Of a stretch of DNA of 64,000 nt, positions 35,672 through 46,233 are shown piece by piece; within the stretch, counting starts at the first letter, position 1, and each line of letters opens with the position of its first letter. The notes beneath the pieces were generated by a model. The model did not search any database, was not told the origin of the DNA, and saw nothing but the letters and a program-made list of their open reading frames with translations. Origin of the DNA: Neobacillus cucumis. Lineage in GTDB: Bacteria; Bacillota; Bacilli; Bacillales; Cytobacillaceae. The stretch lies in contig NZ_JAFBEX010000011.1 of assembly GCF_016908975.1 (NCBI RefSeq), forward strand, positions 152,156 to 216,155, in the 5' to 3' direction. The translations under genes and the position numbers were made by a program.

Positions 35672-35812
35672 ATTTGGACTTCGAGAATTGTCTAGCTCCA
35701 GGCGCCATCGGCTCGAGGTCACAAGTCAAGCCGTCCAAAAGGTTAAAGAACAACCTTTCGGCCGGCTCGTCTTGTGCTTGTCGCCGATAGGCAGGCGCCT
35801 TACGCTTTTCTA
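35672..35812 (+). repeat. Family A repeat, copy 8 (variant arms)
   Basis: Outer arms read AGGCGCCATCGGCTCGAGG and CTTGTCGCCGATAGGCAGGCGCC, so arm changes on one side are matched on the other. The inner hairpin is the same type as copy 1 (CAAG...AAGGTT...AACCTT...CTTG). The right end supplies the uvsE stop codon region (TTTTCTA). Confidence 0.85.
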
Positions 35813-36766
35813 AATTTCAAGACTTGCCCCGCTCACTCGTTTAAAGCCTCGCAATTTACTTAAATCCTCTACTAATTTCAAGGCTGCCTGATCCTTTGCC
35901 TTAGCCTCAATCATAAAATCAACGTCTTTTCCGAGTTCACGTAATAAATTCACAAGCGGCATGATAAACTCAGAGTCAACAAAATCGGCATGTGAGCGAA
36001 ATTCCTTCTCATTTTTAGGGGAAGAAATATGGATCTTGGGTATCACTCCAACTGTTGACCATGTCTCGAAAATCCGCGGCAGCAGATCCTCCAAAGAGGT
36101 CCGGCTAAGATTGGCCATATGGTGATGATAATCGAATACTAACGGAATTCCTTCTTTCTCGCATACCCATAAAGTTTCCTCCGCCGTATAAGTTTTATCA
36201 TCATTTTCCAATGTCATCACCTTCTTTATAGGAGCCGGCAAGGTAGTCAAATTTTGATAAAAACGGGACAGTGCAGCCGCCTTATCCCCATATGCACCGC
36301 CAATATGAATATTGATAAGTCCTTGATTCTCGATTCCCATCGCTTCAAACATCTGATAATGGTAAGTCATATCAATCACAGCATTCTCGGTTATGGACTG
36401 TTTCGGTGAGGTAAACAGCGTAAATTGATTGGGGTGAAAGCTGACTCGCAAGTGATTCTTTTTCACCAAATCCCCAATCTCACGCCATTCTTTTTCAAAC
36501 GGAGTCGTGAAATCCCAACGGACCTCCGGATGGGTTGCCAGTGGGACAATCGAGCTCGAAAACCGGTACAGTTCAATCTCATGCGCAAGATTATAGTATA
36601 GCATCCGTAACGTATGACGGAGATTGAGCCTCGTTACCTCAAGCAACTTCTCTACGCGCTCTGAGGCGCTGAGTTGCTGATAACGGGTATAGGTAAGCGT
36701 TTTGGCAGGAGAAGCATCCCATAAGCTGATCGCATGTGAAACATAGCCAAGCCGGATTTTAATCAT
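35810..36766 (-). CDS. uvsE: UV DNA damage endonuclease
   Basis: A 318-residue TIM-barrel endonuclease that nicks 5' of UV photoproducts, important for spore DNA protection. Metal-site segments include [42 protein letters not shown] and [11 protein letters not shown] 36766 follows AAGGGGGCG. It is adjacent to clsB and fadF in the B. subtilis order. Confidence 0.93.
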   Translation of the reverse strand: MIKIRLGYVSHAISLWDASPAKTLTYTRYQQLSASERVEKLLEVTRLNLRHTLRMLYYNLAHEIELYRFSSSIVPLATHPEVRWDFTTPFEKEWREIGDLVKKNHLRVSFHPNQFTLFTSPKQSITENAVIDMTYHYQMFEAMGIENQGLINIHIGGAYGDKAAALSRFYQNLTTLPAPIKKVMTLENDDKTYTAEETLWVCEKEGIPLVFDYHHHMANLSRTSLEDLLPRIFETWSTVGVIPKIHISSPKNEKEFRSHADFVDSEFIMPLVNLLRELGKDVDFMIEAKAKDQAALKLVEDLSKLRGFKRVSGASLEI

Positions 36767-36779
36767 ATGAAACGCCCCC

Positions 36780-37982
36780 TTATAAAAAATAGCTAATCGC
36801 ACTAGCCGCCATTTCTTTCACAGACCGCCAGAGATTGGGTCTAGTAAGTTCCGCTAATGACAGCGGTTTAGAGTCTAAAATGTCCTTGTGAATGACCTGC
36901 TGCAAGTGTTCAATAAAGGCTGGGTCATAAATGTAGCAATTAATCTCTTTATTTAAAAATAAACTCCGTTTATCGAAATTAGCCGAGCCAATATCGCAAA
37001 TCTTATCATCAATCAAAATGGTTTTGGCATGATAAAAACCGTTTTGATATTGATAGACAAGTGCACCTTCCTTCAGAAGCCTTCGCAAATAACGGAACGA
37101 TGCTTCTTGGACAAGAATATGATCAGTGTTGTAGGGGACTATCAGTGTCATGCTGACGCCGCGCTGCCGTGCTTCGAGTAATTCTTTGAAAACGGGCATG
37201 CTAGGAATAAAATAGGGGGTGCCAATCGTAATCGATTGGTTAGCCTTTTTAATCAGCTGAATAAAACTTCTTTCGAGCATCCCCGCTTCAGTTGGAATAA
37301 ATTGATGACGGATGCTCCCTTTGGGCAGTTGAGGAAAAAGCCCGTCCGTACTTTGATGCTTTTCTTCGGCATATTGATCCCAATCGATTAAAAACTCACT
37401 CTGCAAAAAAGTAACGCCTTCGCCCGTGATTTTTAACTGATAATCCCGCCATGGACTCAAGAATGGATCTTCGTCAATATATTCCTTGCCAATATTAAAA
37501 CCACCCATAAAGCCGACCTTACCGTCGATAATCGAGATTTTTCGGTGATTCCGGACCTGCGACGAGTAAAAAAGAAAGGGAAGCTTGACTCGATTGCTAA
37601 ACGCAACTTGGATACCTGCGTCTTGTAATTCCCTTACATCTTTTTTCTTGATAGTTAAACTGCCAAGGCGGTCAATCAGCAAACAAACCCTGACGCCTGC
37701 CTGCGCTTTTTCTTTTAAAATGGTAAAAAACTGCTGGCCGAGGTGGTCATTTTTCACGATATAGTACAAAACATGGATATGGTGTTTCGCCCTTTGTAAC
37801 TCTGTAAAATAGTCGCGGAAAAATTCCTTTCCATGCGTGAAAATTTCAAATTCACCATGGAGGATGCCGGTCTCCACTCTGTTTGCTGCCAAAAGATGCT
37901 TCCTTCGACCTAAACTAAAATCTAAGCCGAGCCATATAATGATGAGAATAAGCAGTCCACTCAATATGAATACCAATTTCAT
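36780..37982 (-). CDS. clsB: Cardiolipin synthase (ClsB/YwjE-like phospholipase D family)
   Basis: A protein of about 400 residues with one N-terminal membrane segment ([19 protein letters not shown]). Two HKD catalytic motifs are present: [18 protein letters not shown] and [20 protein letters not shown]. It condenses phosphatidylglycerol to cardiolipin. Length and position between uvsE and fadF favour YwjE rather than the longer YwiE. ATG 37982 follows TGGGGGAAAC. The gap to uvsE is 13 bases. Confidence 0.88.
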   Translation of the reverse strand: MKLVFILSGLLILIIIWLGLDFSLGRRKHLLAANRVETGILHGEFEIFTHGKEFFRDYFTELQRAKHHIHVLYYIVKNDHLGQQFFTILKEKAQAGVRVCLLIDRLGSLTIKKKDVRELQDAGIQVAFSNRVKLPFLFYSSQVRNHRKISIIDGKVGFMGGFNIGKEYIDEDPFLSPWRDYQLKITGEGVTFLQSEFLIDWDQYAEEKHQSTDGLFPQLPKGSIRHQFIPTEAGMLERSFIQLIKKANQSITIGTPYFIPSMPVFKELLEARQRGVSMTLIVPYNTDHILVQEASFRYLRRLLKEGALVYQYQNGFYHAKTILIDDKICDIGSANFDKRSLFLNKEINCYIYDPAFIEHLQQVIHKDILDSKPLSLAELTRPNLWRSVKEMAASAISYFL

Positions 37983-38063
37983 CGTGATGTTTCCCCCATT
38001 CGGTTTCATTAGTGTCCCCAGGGGCTAGAATTTCTATAAGTTCAACAAATCGTAAAAAACGGT

Positions 38064-38081
38064 TGACTGAATGCTCATTCA
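38064..38081. promoter_or_regulatory. Candidate FadR operator upstream of fadF
   Basis: TGACTGAATGCTCATTCA matches the B. subtilis FadR consensus TGAATGAMTANTCATTCA at 16 of 18 positions. It lies about 85 bases ahead of the start codon, in a promoter-like AT-rich region. Confidence 0.7.
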
Positions 38082-38166
38082 TTATTAAAATGGTATTATA
38101 TACAATTCTGAAAATTTGTTATTTTTCTACAAACAAGTGGCAGATTCTGAGAAAGGGGCGTTTTAT

Positions 38167-40272
38167 TTGAATGGTCTTTTATGGCTCAATTTGATTGCGT
38201 TTCTTGTTGTAACCGCTTACGCTATTAGTCTGTTTGTGTATGTCGTCAAAACACGGATTGAATTTATTAAGCTCGGTAAAAAAGTCGAGTTTGATACCAG
38301 AGTCAAAGAGCGTCTGCAGAAAATTTGGGTCAATGTGTTCGGGCAGAAAAAGCTTTTAAAGGATAAAAAAAGCGGTGCGATTCACGTTATGTTCTTCTAT
38401 GGCTTTATTTTAGTACAATTCGGCGCCATTGATTTTATTTGGAGAGGTCTCGCTCCCCACTCCCATTTGCCTCTTGGACCGCTATATCCGGGCTTTACCT
38501 TTTTCCAGGAAATCGTGACACTCATGATTCTTGTTGCTGTCTTTTGGGCATTTCACCGCCGTTATGTTGAAAAATTAGTCCGGCTCAAACGTAATTTTAA
38601 ATCTGGTCTTGTCCTGCTGTTCATCGGCGGTCTTATGCTGTCTGTTCTACTCGGAAATGGTATGGGTATCATCTGGCATGGGGAAGACCCTACATGGACA
38701 GAACCTGTTGCTTCGCTTATTTCGCTGATTTTTTCAGGAATCAATGAAACTGCCTCCATCGTTATCTTCTACCTTGCGTGGTGGGCGCATTTATTGTTCC
38801 TGCTTATCTTCTTAGTATACGTCCCACAATCCAAGCATGCTCACTTAATTGCCGGTCCGGCAAATGTCTACTTCAACCGTCTAGAAAAACCAGGAAAATT
38901 AAAAAAGATTGATTTTGAAGATGAAACACAAGAATCGTTCGGTGTCGGAAAAATTGAAGACTTTACCCAGCACCAAATGATTGATTTCTACGCCTGTGTC
39001 GAATGCGGCCGCTGTACCAATATGTGTCCGGCGACGGGAACAGGTAAAATGCTGTCTCCTATGGATTTAATCGTGAAAATGCGCGATCACCTTACCTTTT
39101 ATGGTGCCTCCGTCACTTCGAAGCAGCCTTGGGTACCGGCATTTGCCTTTGCGAATTCAAAGGGAAATCAAATCGCGCTTGCGGCCGGCGGGCAGGGCGC
39201 TCAAGAATCGGCTGCTGCTGCCGTCTACAATCCAAATTTGATTGGCGATGTCATTACCGAGGAAGAAATCTGGGCTTGCACAACCTGCCGTAACTGTGAA
39301 GACCAATGCCCGGTGATGAACGAACACGTCGATAAAATTATCGATCTGCGCCGCTACTTGGTTTTAACCGAAGGAAAAATGGATGCCGATGCCCAGCGTG
39401 CCATGACCAATATTGAGCGCCAAGGCAATCCGTGGGGTTTAAACCGGAAAGAGCGAGAGAATTGGCGTGAAGTGCGCGAGGACATCCAGATTCCTACTGT
39501 AAAGGAAATGAACAAAGCGGGAGAAGAATTTGAATACCTGTTCTGGGTAGGGTCCATGGGTTCCTATGATAACCGCAGCCAAAAAATTGCCTTATCCTTT
39601 GCTAAGCTTTTAAATGAGGCAGGTGTCAAATTTGCTGTCCTTGGTAATAAGGAAAAAAATTCTGGTGATACACCGCGCCGTTTAGGAAACGAATTTTTAT
39701 TCCAAGAGCTTGCTGCCAAAAACATCGAAGAATTTGAAAAAGCGGGTGTGAAGAAAATCGTCACGATTGACCCGCATGCTTATAATACATTTAAAAATGA
39801 ATATCCTGATTTTGGTTTAGAGGCAGAAGTATTTCATCATACAGAAGTGCTTTTCCAGCTAGTACGTGACGTCCGCCTCGTGCCAAAACATGCTGTAAAT
39901 GAAACGATTACGTTCCATGATTCCTGCTATCTCGGACGTTACAATGAGGTATACGACCCGCCGCGGGAAATTTTAAAATCCATCCCTGGTGTGAAGTTAG
40001 TGGAAATGGAGCGCAACCGTGAACGAGGTATGTGCTGTGGTGCAGGCGGCGGCTTGATGTGGATGGAGGAAGAGACCGGCCACCGCATTAACGTCAGCCG
40101 GACGGAACAGGCACTTGCCGTCAATCCGACCGTCATCAGCTCGGGCTGTCCATATTGCTTGACAATGTTGTCTGATGGGACCAAGGCGAAGGAAGTGGAA
40201 GAAAAAATCGCCACCTATGATGTCGCAGAGCTACTTGAAAAAGCGGTTTGTGGTGAAGTAGCTGTATCTTAA
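38167..40272 (+). CDS. fadF: Membrane iron-sulfur oxidoreductase FadF (heterodisulfide-reductase-like)
   Basis: A 701-residue membrane protein with about six N-terminal helices related to cytochrome b/HdrE. Next come two [4Fe-4S] motifs, CVECGRCTNMCP and CTTCRNCEDQCP. The C-terminal CCG domains have SCYLGRYN, RGMCCGAGGG and SSGCPYC. It probably carries electrons from acyl-CoA dehydrogenase/ETF to menaquinone during fatty acid oxidation. TTG 38167 (MNGLLWLNL) with GAAAGGGG is preferred; the frame extends 17 codons upstream without a ribosome site. Confidence 0.88.
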   Translation: MNGLLWLNLIAFLVVTAYAISLFVYVVKTRIEFIKLGKKVEFDTRVKERLQKIWVNVFGQKKLLKDKKSGAIHVMFFYGFILVQFGAIDFIWRGLAPHSHLPLGPLYPGFTFFQEIVTLMILVAVFWAFHRRYVEKLVRLKRNFKSGLVLLFIGGLMLSVLLGNGMGIIWHGEDPTWTEPVASLISLIFSGINETASIVIFYLAWWAHLLFLLIFLVYVPQSKHAHLIAGPANVYFNRLEKPGKLKKIDFEDETQESFGVGKIEDFTQHQMIDFYACVECGRCTNMCPATGTGKMLSPMDLIVKMRDHLTFYGASVTSKQPWVPAFAFANSKGNQIALAAGGQGAQESAAAAVYNPNLIGDVITEEEIWACTTCRNCEDQCPVMNEHVDKIIDLRRYLVLTEGKMDADAQRAMTNIERQGNPWGLNRKERENWREVREDIQIPTVKEMNKAGEEFEYLFWVGSMGSYDNRSQKIALSFAKLLNEAGVKFAVLGNKEKNSGDTPRRLGNEFLFQELAAKNIEEFEKAGVKKIVTIDPHAYNTFKNEYPDFGLEAEVFHHTEVLFQLVRDVRLVPKHAVNETITFHDSCYLGRYNEVYDPPREILKSIPGVKLVEMERNRERGMCCGAGGGLMWMEEETGHRINVSRTEQALAVNPTVISSGCPYCLTMLSDGTKAKEVEEKIATYDVAELLEKAVCGEVAVS

Positions 40273-40279
40273 ACATAAC

Positions 40280-40353
40280 GCAGGAGTTGGATTATTTTAC
40301 AAGTCAAAATTTTTAAAATTTTGGGTAAAATGTTTTCGCTCCTGCTATTTTTT
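40280..40353 (+). terminator. Long terminator hairpin after fadF
   Basis: Outer arms GCAGGAG and CTCCTGC, inner arms ATTTTAC/GTAAAAT and AAAATTTT, then TATTTTTTT. Confidence 0.75.
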
Positions 40354-40373
40354 ATGTAAAATAGATTTATATA

Positions 40374-40388
40374 TTAAAACGCTTACAA
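40374..40388 (-). promoter_or_regulatory. Candidate cre site upstream of the thiolase operon
   Basis: On the minus strand TTGTAAGCGTTTTAA fits WTGNAANCGNWNNCW at 14 of 15 positions. CcpA control of this catabolic operon would be consistent with the B. subtilis mmg operon. Confidence 0.55.
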
Positions 40389-40454
40389 TTTATTTGTTGA
40401 CGTATGCAGGTGTTCCATGAAGCCTTGTGTGCGTTATATTTTTCGTTCCTTTTC

Positions 40455-40474
40455 GAGCGAGCGTTCAGTCGCTG
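40455..40474. promoter_or_regulatory. Candidate TetR-type operator upstream of the thiolase gene
   Basis: AGCGA-gcgttcag-TCGCT is an interrupted palindrome 40 bases before the start codon. The TetR gene at 45484 in the same cluster is the obvious candidate ligand-responsive regulator. This is inference from position only. Confidence 0.35.
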
Positions 40475-40513
40475 CAAGTCTAGAGGATTAAATAAATGAA
40501 GGAGAGATGGAAA

Positions 40514-41701
40514 ATGGGGAAAACAGTTATTTTAAGCGGTGTTCGAACACCTTTCGGAAAATTAGGGGGAAGTTTAAGCAGCTTTAGTGCCTCACAGCTT
40601 GGCGGTATTGCGGTAAAGGAGGCGCTGTTTCGTGCAGGGGTGAAGCCGGAAGACGTAAATGAAGTCATTCTCGGAACGGTTTTACAAGGAGGACAGGGAC
40701 AAATTCCATCGCGGCAAGCTGCACGTCACGCCGGACTGCCATGGGAAGTGAAAACTGAGACCATCAATAAGGTGTGTGCTTCCGGAATGCGCAGTGTGAC
40801 GTTAGCTGACCAGATCATTCGCGCTGGCGATGAAGAGGTGATTGTCGCAGGCGGTATGGAATCCATGAGCAATGCCCCGTATATTTTGCCGAAAGCGAGA
40901 TGGGGTTTCCGAATGGGCGATTCTTCCGTAAAAGATTTAATGATCCATGACGGATTGACCTGCAGCTTTACAGGGGTTCACATGGGCACATATGGGAACA
41001 GTACGGCTGCTGAAATGGAAATTTCCCGTGAGGCCCAGGATGAGTGGGCACTTCGGAGTCATGTTCGGGCCATCGCAGCGCTTGAGAGCGGCAAATTAGC
41101 CGAGGAGATTGTCGCGGTGGAGGTGCCGCAGCGCAAAGGCGACCCGTTGGTGGTGTCGGTGGATGAGGGACCGCGCAAGGATACCTCTATAGAGCGTTTG
41201 TCCAAGTTAGCACCAGTGTTTAATTCAAATGGAACGATTACAGCTGGAAATGCACCTGGCGTGAATGACGGTGCGGCCGCACTTGTGTTAATGAGCGAAG
41301 AGCGGGCAAAGCATGAGGGACGTCAGGTTGGCGCGGTGATTCTTGGTCATGCCGAGGTGGCGGTTGAAACCAAAGATTTTCCGCAGACTCCAGGTTTAGT
41401 GATTAATGAGCTATTACGAAAAACAGGCAAGAGCTTGGATGAGATTGATTTAGTTGAAATCAATGAGGCTTTTTCAGCTGTAGCGTTAGCGAGCGGAAGA
41501 ATTGCCGGTCTTGATCCAGAAAAGGTCAATATCAATGGCGGTGCGGTCGCCCTCGGTCACCCGATTGGCGCAAGCGGGGCGCGGATTATCATTACTTTGA
41601 TGCATGAATTGAAGCGACGCGGCGGCGGTATCGGCATCGCGGCGATTTGCTCAGGCGGCGGTCAGGGTGATGCGGTGATGATTGAGGTGCCGAAGGAATA
41701 A
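40514..41701 (+). CDS. Acetyl-CoA C-acetyltransferase (thiolase)
   Basis: A 395-residue thiolase. The nucleophile Cys is in NKVCASGMRSV near residue 88. The catalytic residues NEAFSAVALA, GGAVALGHPIGASGAR and CSGGGQG are intact. It acts in degradative or acetoacetyl-CoA thiolysis; the operon partners indicate beta-oxidation-type catabolism (MmgA/FadA-like). ATG 40514 has AAGGAGAG nine bases ahead. Confidence 0.92.
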   Translation: MGKTVILSGVRTPFGKLGGSLSSFSASQLGGIAVKEALFRAGVKPEDVNEVILGTVLQGGQGQIPSRQAARHAGLPWEVKTETINKVCASGMRSVTLADQIIRAGDEEVIVAGGMESMSNAPYILPKARWGFRMGDSSVKDLMIHDGLTCSFTGVHMGTYGNSTAAEMEISREAQDEWALRSHVRAIAALESGKLAEEIVAVEVPQRKGDPLVVSVDEGPRKDTSIERLSKLAPVFNSNGTITAGNAPGVNDGAAALVLMSEERAKHEGRQVGAVILGHAEVAVETKDFPQTPGLVINELLRKTGKSLDEIDLVEINEAFSAVALASGRIAGLDPEKVNINGGAVALGHPIGASGARIIITLMHELKRRGGGIGIAAICSGGGQGDAVMIEVPKE

Positions 41702-41715
41702 GGAGAGTAAACGGC

Positions 41716-41905
41716 GTTTTATTTAGTAGATAGGAGAAGACCTTTATGTGCGAATACAGGGGTTTTATTTGCGGATAAGGGTCTTTTACTTGCGGATAGG
41801 TTATCTCCATTTGTGGATAACTTGCGGAAGCCGGCTCCATTTGCGGATTGCAGTTTTTAATTCACGGATAACGCAACTCAACTTGCGAACAGTCATTTTT
41901 CACTT
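41716..41905 (+). repeat. Degenerate tandem array between thiolase and hydroxyacyl-CoA dehydrogenase genes
   Basis: About seven units of 21-28 bp built on TTTTACTTGCGGATA with variants (ATTTGTGGATAA, ATTTGCGGATT, TTCACGGATAA, ACTTGCGAAC). No coding or palindromic structure is apparent. Confidence 0.75.
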
Positions 41906-41955
41906 GCATAGAGCACAATTTTAAGATTCTGAAAATAAGTTTTGGAGGGGAAACC

Positions 41956-42807
41956 ATGAACGTTTCAAAGGTAATGGTCATTGGGGCAGGACAAATGGGC
42001 TCAGGAATCGCCCAGGTATGTGCCCAAGCTGGATACAACGTAATCGTAAATGACATTCAACCGGAATTCGTCGACCGTGGATTAAAGGTCATCCAGAAAA
42101 ACCTAACCCGCAACGTCGACAAAGGACGTATGACAGAAGAAGAAAAGCTAGAAGTCCTTGCAAAACTTACATCATCCACCGACCTTAACGATGCCAAAGA
42201 CGTGGACCTTGTCATCGAGGCTGCGGTCGAAAACATGGAAATCAAAACAAACATCTTTGCAAAACTAGATAAAATAGCTCCAGCCCATACCATACTAGCC
42301 AGCAACACGTCATCATTGCCCATCACAGAAATAGCTGCCGCCACCAAACGTCCGGAAAAGGTCATCGGCATGCATTTTATGAACCCAGTCCCAGTCATGA
42401 AACTCGTCGAAATTATTCGCGGTCTGGCAACAGCCGATGAAGTCTATCAAGTAATTGAAGACATGACCAAGACATTAGGCAAGGTGCCAGTTGAAGTCAA
42501 TGATTTTCCTGGCTTTGTCTCCAACCGCATTCTGATGCCGATGATTAACGAAGCCATCTACACACTTTACGAGGGCGTCGCCACAAAAGAAGCGATCGAT
42601 GAAGTGATGAAGCTCGGCATGAATCATCCAATGGGACCGTTAACCCTGGCTGATTTTATCGGCTTAGATACTTGTTTATACATTATGGAAACACTCCATC
42701 AAGGCTTTGGCGATGATAAATACCGCCCATGCCCGCTCCTGCGAAAATATGTGAAAGCAGGCTGGCTTGGTAAGAAAACAGGGCGCGGCTTCTACATCTA
42801 TGAATAG
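41956..42807 (+). CDS. 3-hydroxybutyryl-CoA dehydrogenase
   Basis: A 283-residue NAD-dependent dehydrogenase (MmgB/Hbd type) oxidising (S)-3-hydroxyacyl-CoA. The Rossmann motif [14 protein letters not shown] is at the N terminus. Catalytic His and Asn lie in [15 protein letters not shown] and [16 protein letters not shown] 41956 follows TGGAGGGG. Confidence 0.93.
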   Translation: MNVSKVMVIGAGQMGSGIAQVCAQAGYNVIVNDIQPEFVDRGLKVIQKNLTRNVDKGRMTEEEKLEVLAKLTSSTDLNDAKDVDLVIEAAVENMEIKTNIFAKLDKIAPAHTILASNTSSLPITEIAAATKRPEKVIGMHFMNPVPVMKLVEIIRGLATADEVYQVIEDMTKTLGKVPVEVNDFPGFVSNRILMPMINEAIYTLYEGVATKEAIDEVMKLGMNHPMGPLTLADFIGLDTCLYIMETLHQGFGDDKYRPCPLLRKYVKAGWLGKKTGRGFYIYE

Positions 42808-42943
42808 AATAGAAAAGCGGAAGCGCCTTGAACAGGGGCGCAAGGCTACAGACGAGCCAGCGAGAAGGCTGCACTTTAGCCTTCTTGATGGATTGGCTGT
42901 AGACCTTCGAGCCCCTAGGCGCTGGAGCTGGACAATTTTATTA
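42808..42943 (-). repeat. Family A repeat, copy 9
   Basis: Starts AGAAAAGCGGAAGCGCCTTG directly after the hydroxyacyl-CoA dehydrogenase stop and ends CCCCTAGGCGCTGGAGCTGG. The inner hairpin is AGAAGGCTGCACTTTAGCCTTCT within TACAGACGAGCCAG...TTGGCTGTAG, another distinct inner module. Confidence 0.85.
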
Positions 42944-43029
42944 GACCAGGTGGATCACGCCGTCCTTACATAACCAAAGATTCCCCTGGCATAGGCTAAC
43001 GAAATTTTCCTCAGGAAGGGGAGACATAG

Positions 43030-44160
43030 ATGAATCTTATTTTTTCAGATGAGCAGGAAATGATGCGCAAAATGGTCTGTGATTTTGCCGAGAAGGAGAT
43101 TACCCCATTTATTGAAAAAATGGAAAAGGGGGAATTTCCACGTGAAATCCTCCGCAAAATGGGCGGGCTTGGGTTGATGGGGATTCCGGTCCCCGAGAAG
43201 TACGGCGGTGCGGCGATGGATTTCACCTCCTATATTATCGCCATTCATGAACTGTCAAAAGTAAGCGCTGCCGTTGGCGTGATTCTATCTGTTCATACCT
43301 CTGTCTGCACAAACCCTATTCTGTATTTTGGAACAGAGGCACAAAAGCAAAAGTATGTGCCAAAGCTGGCAACAGGTGAATATCTAGGGGCCTTTTGCTT
43401 AACCGAGGCAAGCTCAGGGTCGGATGCGGCCAGTTTAAAAACACGGGCGGTCAATAAAGGCGACCATTATGTATTGAATGGCTCTAAGTTGTTTATCACA
43501 AACGGCGGTGAAGCGGATGTGTATATTGTGTTTGCCACGACAGACTTAAAGCTTGGGACAAAAGGGATTGTCGCTTTTATTGTTGAAAAAAATACCCCCG
43601 GTTTTATTGTTGGCAAGGATGAGAAGAAAATGGGGCTGCACGGCTCCAGAACGGTGCAGCTGACGTTTGAAGATCTGCATGTCCCGGCGGAAAATAGGCT
43701 GGGGCAAGAGGGCGAAGGCTTTAAGATTGCGATGGCAAACCTTGATGTTGGGCGGATTGGCATTGCTACTCAGGCACTCGGGATTGCGGAAGCAGCCTTT
43801 GAAGCAGCAACGGCTTATGCGAAGGAGCGCCATCAATTCGGCAGGCCGATTGCCTCCCAGCAGGGAATTGCGTTTAAGTTGGCGGATATGGCAACCAGTG
43901 TGGAGGCGGCAAAGCTATTAGTCTATCGGGCTGCGGATTTACGGAGCAAGGGTTTGAAATGCACATTAGAAGCGTCGATGGCGAAGCTGTTTACCACAAG
44001 GACAGCGGTGGAAGTGACAACAGAGGCGATCCAAGTATTCGGCGGATACGGTTATACCGAAGACTATCCGGTTGAACGCTATTTCCGCGATGCCAAGGTG
44101 ACGGAGATTTATGAAGGCACGAGCGAGATTCAGCGGATTGTGATTAGTAAGCATCTTTAG
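43030..44160 (+). CDS. Acyl-CoA dehydrogenase (MmgC-like)
   Basis: A 376-residue FAD enzyme oxidising short or branched acyl-CoA with electrons to ETF. FAD/substrate segments are [20 protein letters not shown] and [17 protein letters not shown]. The C-terminal catalytic Glu is in [14 protein letters not shown] 43030 follows AGGAAGGGGAG. It is paralogous to the next gene and probably of different chain preference. Confidence 0.92.
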   Translation: MNLIFSDEQEMMRKMVCDFAEKEITPFIEKMEKGEFPREILRKMGGLGLMGIPVPEKYGGAAMDFTSYIIAIHELSKVSAAVGVILSVHTSVCTNPILYFGTEAQKQKYVPKLATGEYLGAFCLTEASSGSDAASLKTRAVNKGDHYVLNGSKLFITNGGEADVYIVFATTDLKLGTKGIVAFIVEKNTPGFIVGKDEKKMGLHGSRTVQLTFEDLHVPAENRLGQEGEGFKIAMANLDVGRIGIATQALGIAEAAFEAATAYAKERHQFGRPIASQQGIAFKLADMATSVEAAKLLVYRAADLRSKGLKCTLEASMAKLFTTRTAVEVTTEAIQVFGGYGYTEDYPVERYFRDAKVTEIYEGTSEIQRIVISKHL

Positions 44161-44169
44161 TGTTGGCGC

Positions 44170-44270
44170 AATGTTAATAAAACTCATGATGTGTTAATAT
44201 CGTGCGTTTTTTTGTTAATAAAATCAAAATTTTGTTAATATGTCCGGATTTTATTAATAAAGTCCGAAGG
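44170..44270 (+). repeat. Degenerate tandem array between the two acyl-CoA dehydrogenase genes
   Basis: Four to five units of about 24 bp containing TTGTTAATAAAATC with variants (TGTTAATATCG, TATTAATAAAGTC). Confidence 0.7.
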
Positions 44271-44281
44271 AGGCACAAAAC

Positions 44282-45421
44282 ATGCAATTTAAATTATCTG
44301 AAGAGCATGAAATGATCCGAAAAATGGTTCGGGATTTCGCGCGCAACGAGGTAGCGCCGACCGCAGCCGAGCGCGATGAAGAAGAACGCTTCGACCGGGG
44401 GATCTTTGACAAAATGGCGGAGCTTGGTTTAACCGGAATTCCCTGGCCAGAAGAATACGGCGGCATTGGCAGCGACTTTTTAGCCTATTGCATTGCCGTC
44501 GAAGAGCTTTCCCGCGTTGACGCATCAACAGGCGTCCTGTTATCTGCGCACACCTCATTAGCGGGCTGGCCGATTTACAAATTTGGCAGCGAGGAGCAAA
44601 AACAAACCTACTTAAGACCAATGGCAGAAGGCACGAAAATTGGCGCGTACGGCTTAACGGAGCCAGGCAGCGGTTCGGATGCTGGCGGAATGCGAACGAC
44701 GGCCCGCTTAGAGGGCGATCACTACATTTTAAATGGCTCCAAAATTTTTATTACCAATGGAGGCGTTGCTGATATCTATGTTGTCTTTGCGTTAACAGAT
44801 CCTGCCAACAAGCAAAAAGGAACGACTGCCTTCATCATTGAAAGCAAATTACCAGGTTTCTCGGTTGGCAAAAAAGAAAAGAAACTCGGGATTCGCTCCT
44901 CGCCTACGACAGAAATTATTTTTGAAGATTGCAAAGTTCCTGTTAAAAACCGGCTTGGTGCAGAGGGCGAAGGCTTTAAAATTGCAATGATGACCCTTGA
45001 TGGCGGCCGCAACGGCATCGCCGCCCAAGCAGTCGGGATCGCCCAAGGCGCACTGGATGCGGCCGTCGATTATGCACGCGAGCGCCAGCAATTTGGCAAG
45101 CCGATTGTCGCGAACCAGGGTATTTCCTTTAAACTGGCGGATATGGCGACCAATATTGAAGCGGCAAGACTCCTAACCTATCAAGCTGCCTGGCTTGAGT
45201 CGAATGGTCTGCCGTACGGCAAAGAGTCGGCCATGTCCAAATTGTTTGCCGGCGATACGGCCATGAAGGTAACAACCGAAGCCGTCCAAGTGTTTGGCGG
45301 ATATGGCTATACAAAAGACTATCCAGTTGAACGTTTTATGCGTGATGCCAAAATTACGCAGATTTATGAAGGAACACAAGAAATTCAACGGCTTGTCATT
45401 TCGAGAATGATAACAAAATAA
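44282..45421 (+). CDS. acdA: Acyl-CoA dehydrogenase (AcdA-like)
   Basis: A 379-residue acyl-CoA dehydrogenase. The length and place between fadF and rpoE match B. subtilis AcdA. Landmarks are [36 protein letters not shown] and catalytic Glu in [14 protein letters not shown] 44282 follows AAGGAGGCAC. With the previous gene it gives the cluster two paralogous dehydrogenases. Confidence 0.9.
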   Translation: MQFKLSEEHEMIRKMVRDFARNEVAPTAAERDEEERFDRGIFDKMAELGLTGIPWPEEYGGIGSDFLAYCIAVEELSRVDASTGVLLSAHTSLAGWPIYKFGSEEQKQTYLRPMAEGTKIGAYGLTEPGSGSDAGGMRTTARLEGDHYILNGSKIFITNGGVADIYVVFALTDPANKQKGTTAFIIESKLPGFSVGKKEKKLGIRSSPTTEIIFEDCKVPVKNRLGAEGEGFKIAMMTLDGGRNGIAAQAVGIAQGALDAAVDYARERQQFGKPIVANQGISFKLADMATNIEAARLLTYQAAWLESNGLPYGKESAMSKLFAGDTAMKVTTEAVQVFGGYGYTKDYPVERFMRDAKITQIYEGTQEIQRLVISRMITK

Positions 45422-45483
45422 AAAGCCAGGCCAAGGGGCTCTGTCCCACGGTGCAAAGCTTAGGAAAAAGGCGGTAACAGGGG

Positions 45484-46140
45484 ATGAAAAAAAGAGAAGT
45501 TCAAGCCTCTGTCAAGGATGAGCGTCTTGTGCAAAAAAGGCGTGATCAAATGATCAAAGGGGCTGTCGCACTTTTTAAACAAAAGGGGTTTCACCGGACA
45601 ACAACAAGGGAAATTGCTAAAGCAGCTGGTTTCAGCATCGGAACACTCTATGAATATATCCGCACAAAGGAAGATGTCCTCTATCTTGTTTGTGACAGTA
45701 TCTATGACCATGTTAGTGAGCGTCTTCAGGCGGATTTGGCCGTGGAAAAAGGGACGCTGGAAAGCTTGAAACACGGGATTGCCGACTTTTTTCAGGTAAT
45801 GGATGAAATGCAGGCAGAGGTGCTCGTGATGTATCAGGAAGTCAAGTCCCTTTCTAAGGATGCTCTGCCATATGTATTGAAAAAAGAAATGGAAATGGTC
45901 GCGATGTTTGAAGAGTTGTTGACGCGCTGTGTCGAGAACGGGGAACTGATTTTAACACAAAAACAGATTGAGCTTGTGGCACATAACATTTTTGTTCAGG
46001 GGCAAATGTGGGGATTCCGCCGCTGGGCCTTAAGGAAGTTATTTACGCTCGAGGAGTATATTGCGATGCAAACGGACGTTTTATTATCGGGGATCGAAAA
46101 CAAGGTTACGGTCGCTGTAGCGGTTTCGGAAAAAGGGTAA
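45484..46140 (+). CDS. TetR/AcrR family regulator of the acyl-CoA cluster
   Basis: A 218-residue repressor-type protein. The helix-turn-helix is TTREIAKAAGFSIGTLYEYIRTKEDVLYLV, at about residues 40-70. The helical C-terminal domain is likely the acyl-CoA effector pocket. Its location inside an acyl-CoA operon suggests a FadR-like regulator, but I cannot say whether it acts on the operator at 38064, at 40455, or both. Confidence 0.88.
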   Translation: MKKREVQASVKDERLVQKRRDQMIKGAVALFKQKGFHRTTTREIAKAAGFSIGTLYEYIRTKEDVLYLVCDSIYDHVSERLQADLAVEKGTLESLKHGIADFFQVMDEMQAEVLVMYQEVKSLSKDALPYVLKKEMEMVAMFEELLTRCVENGELILTQKQIELVAHNIFVQGQMWGFRRWALRKLFTLEEYIAMQTDVLLSGIENKVTVAVAVSEKG

Positions 46141-46145
46141 TGTAA

Positions 46146-46227
46146 AGCGAGCCGAAAATAGGGTTCATTTTTCAAAAGGGGTCATCCAAGCGAGTCGAAG
46201 ATACAGTTTCATTTTTCCAAAAGGGGG
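46146..46227 (+). repeat. Two direct 46-bp repeats ahead of icmF
   Basis: GCGAGCCGAAAATAGGGTTC...TTTTCAAAAGGGG is repeated as GCGAGTCGAAGATACAGTTTC...TTTTCCAAAAGGGGG. The second copy's G run doubles as the icmF ribosome site. Confidence 0.7.
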
Positions 46228-46233
46228 AGGACG

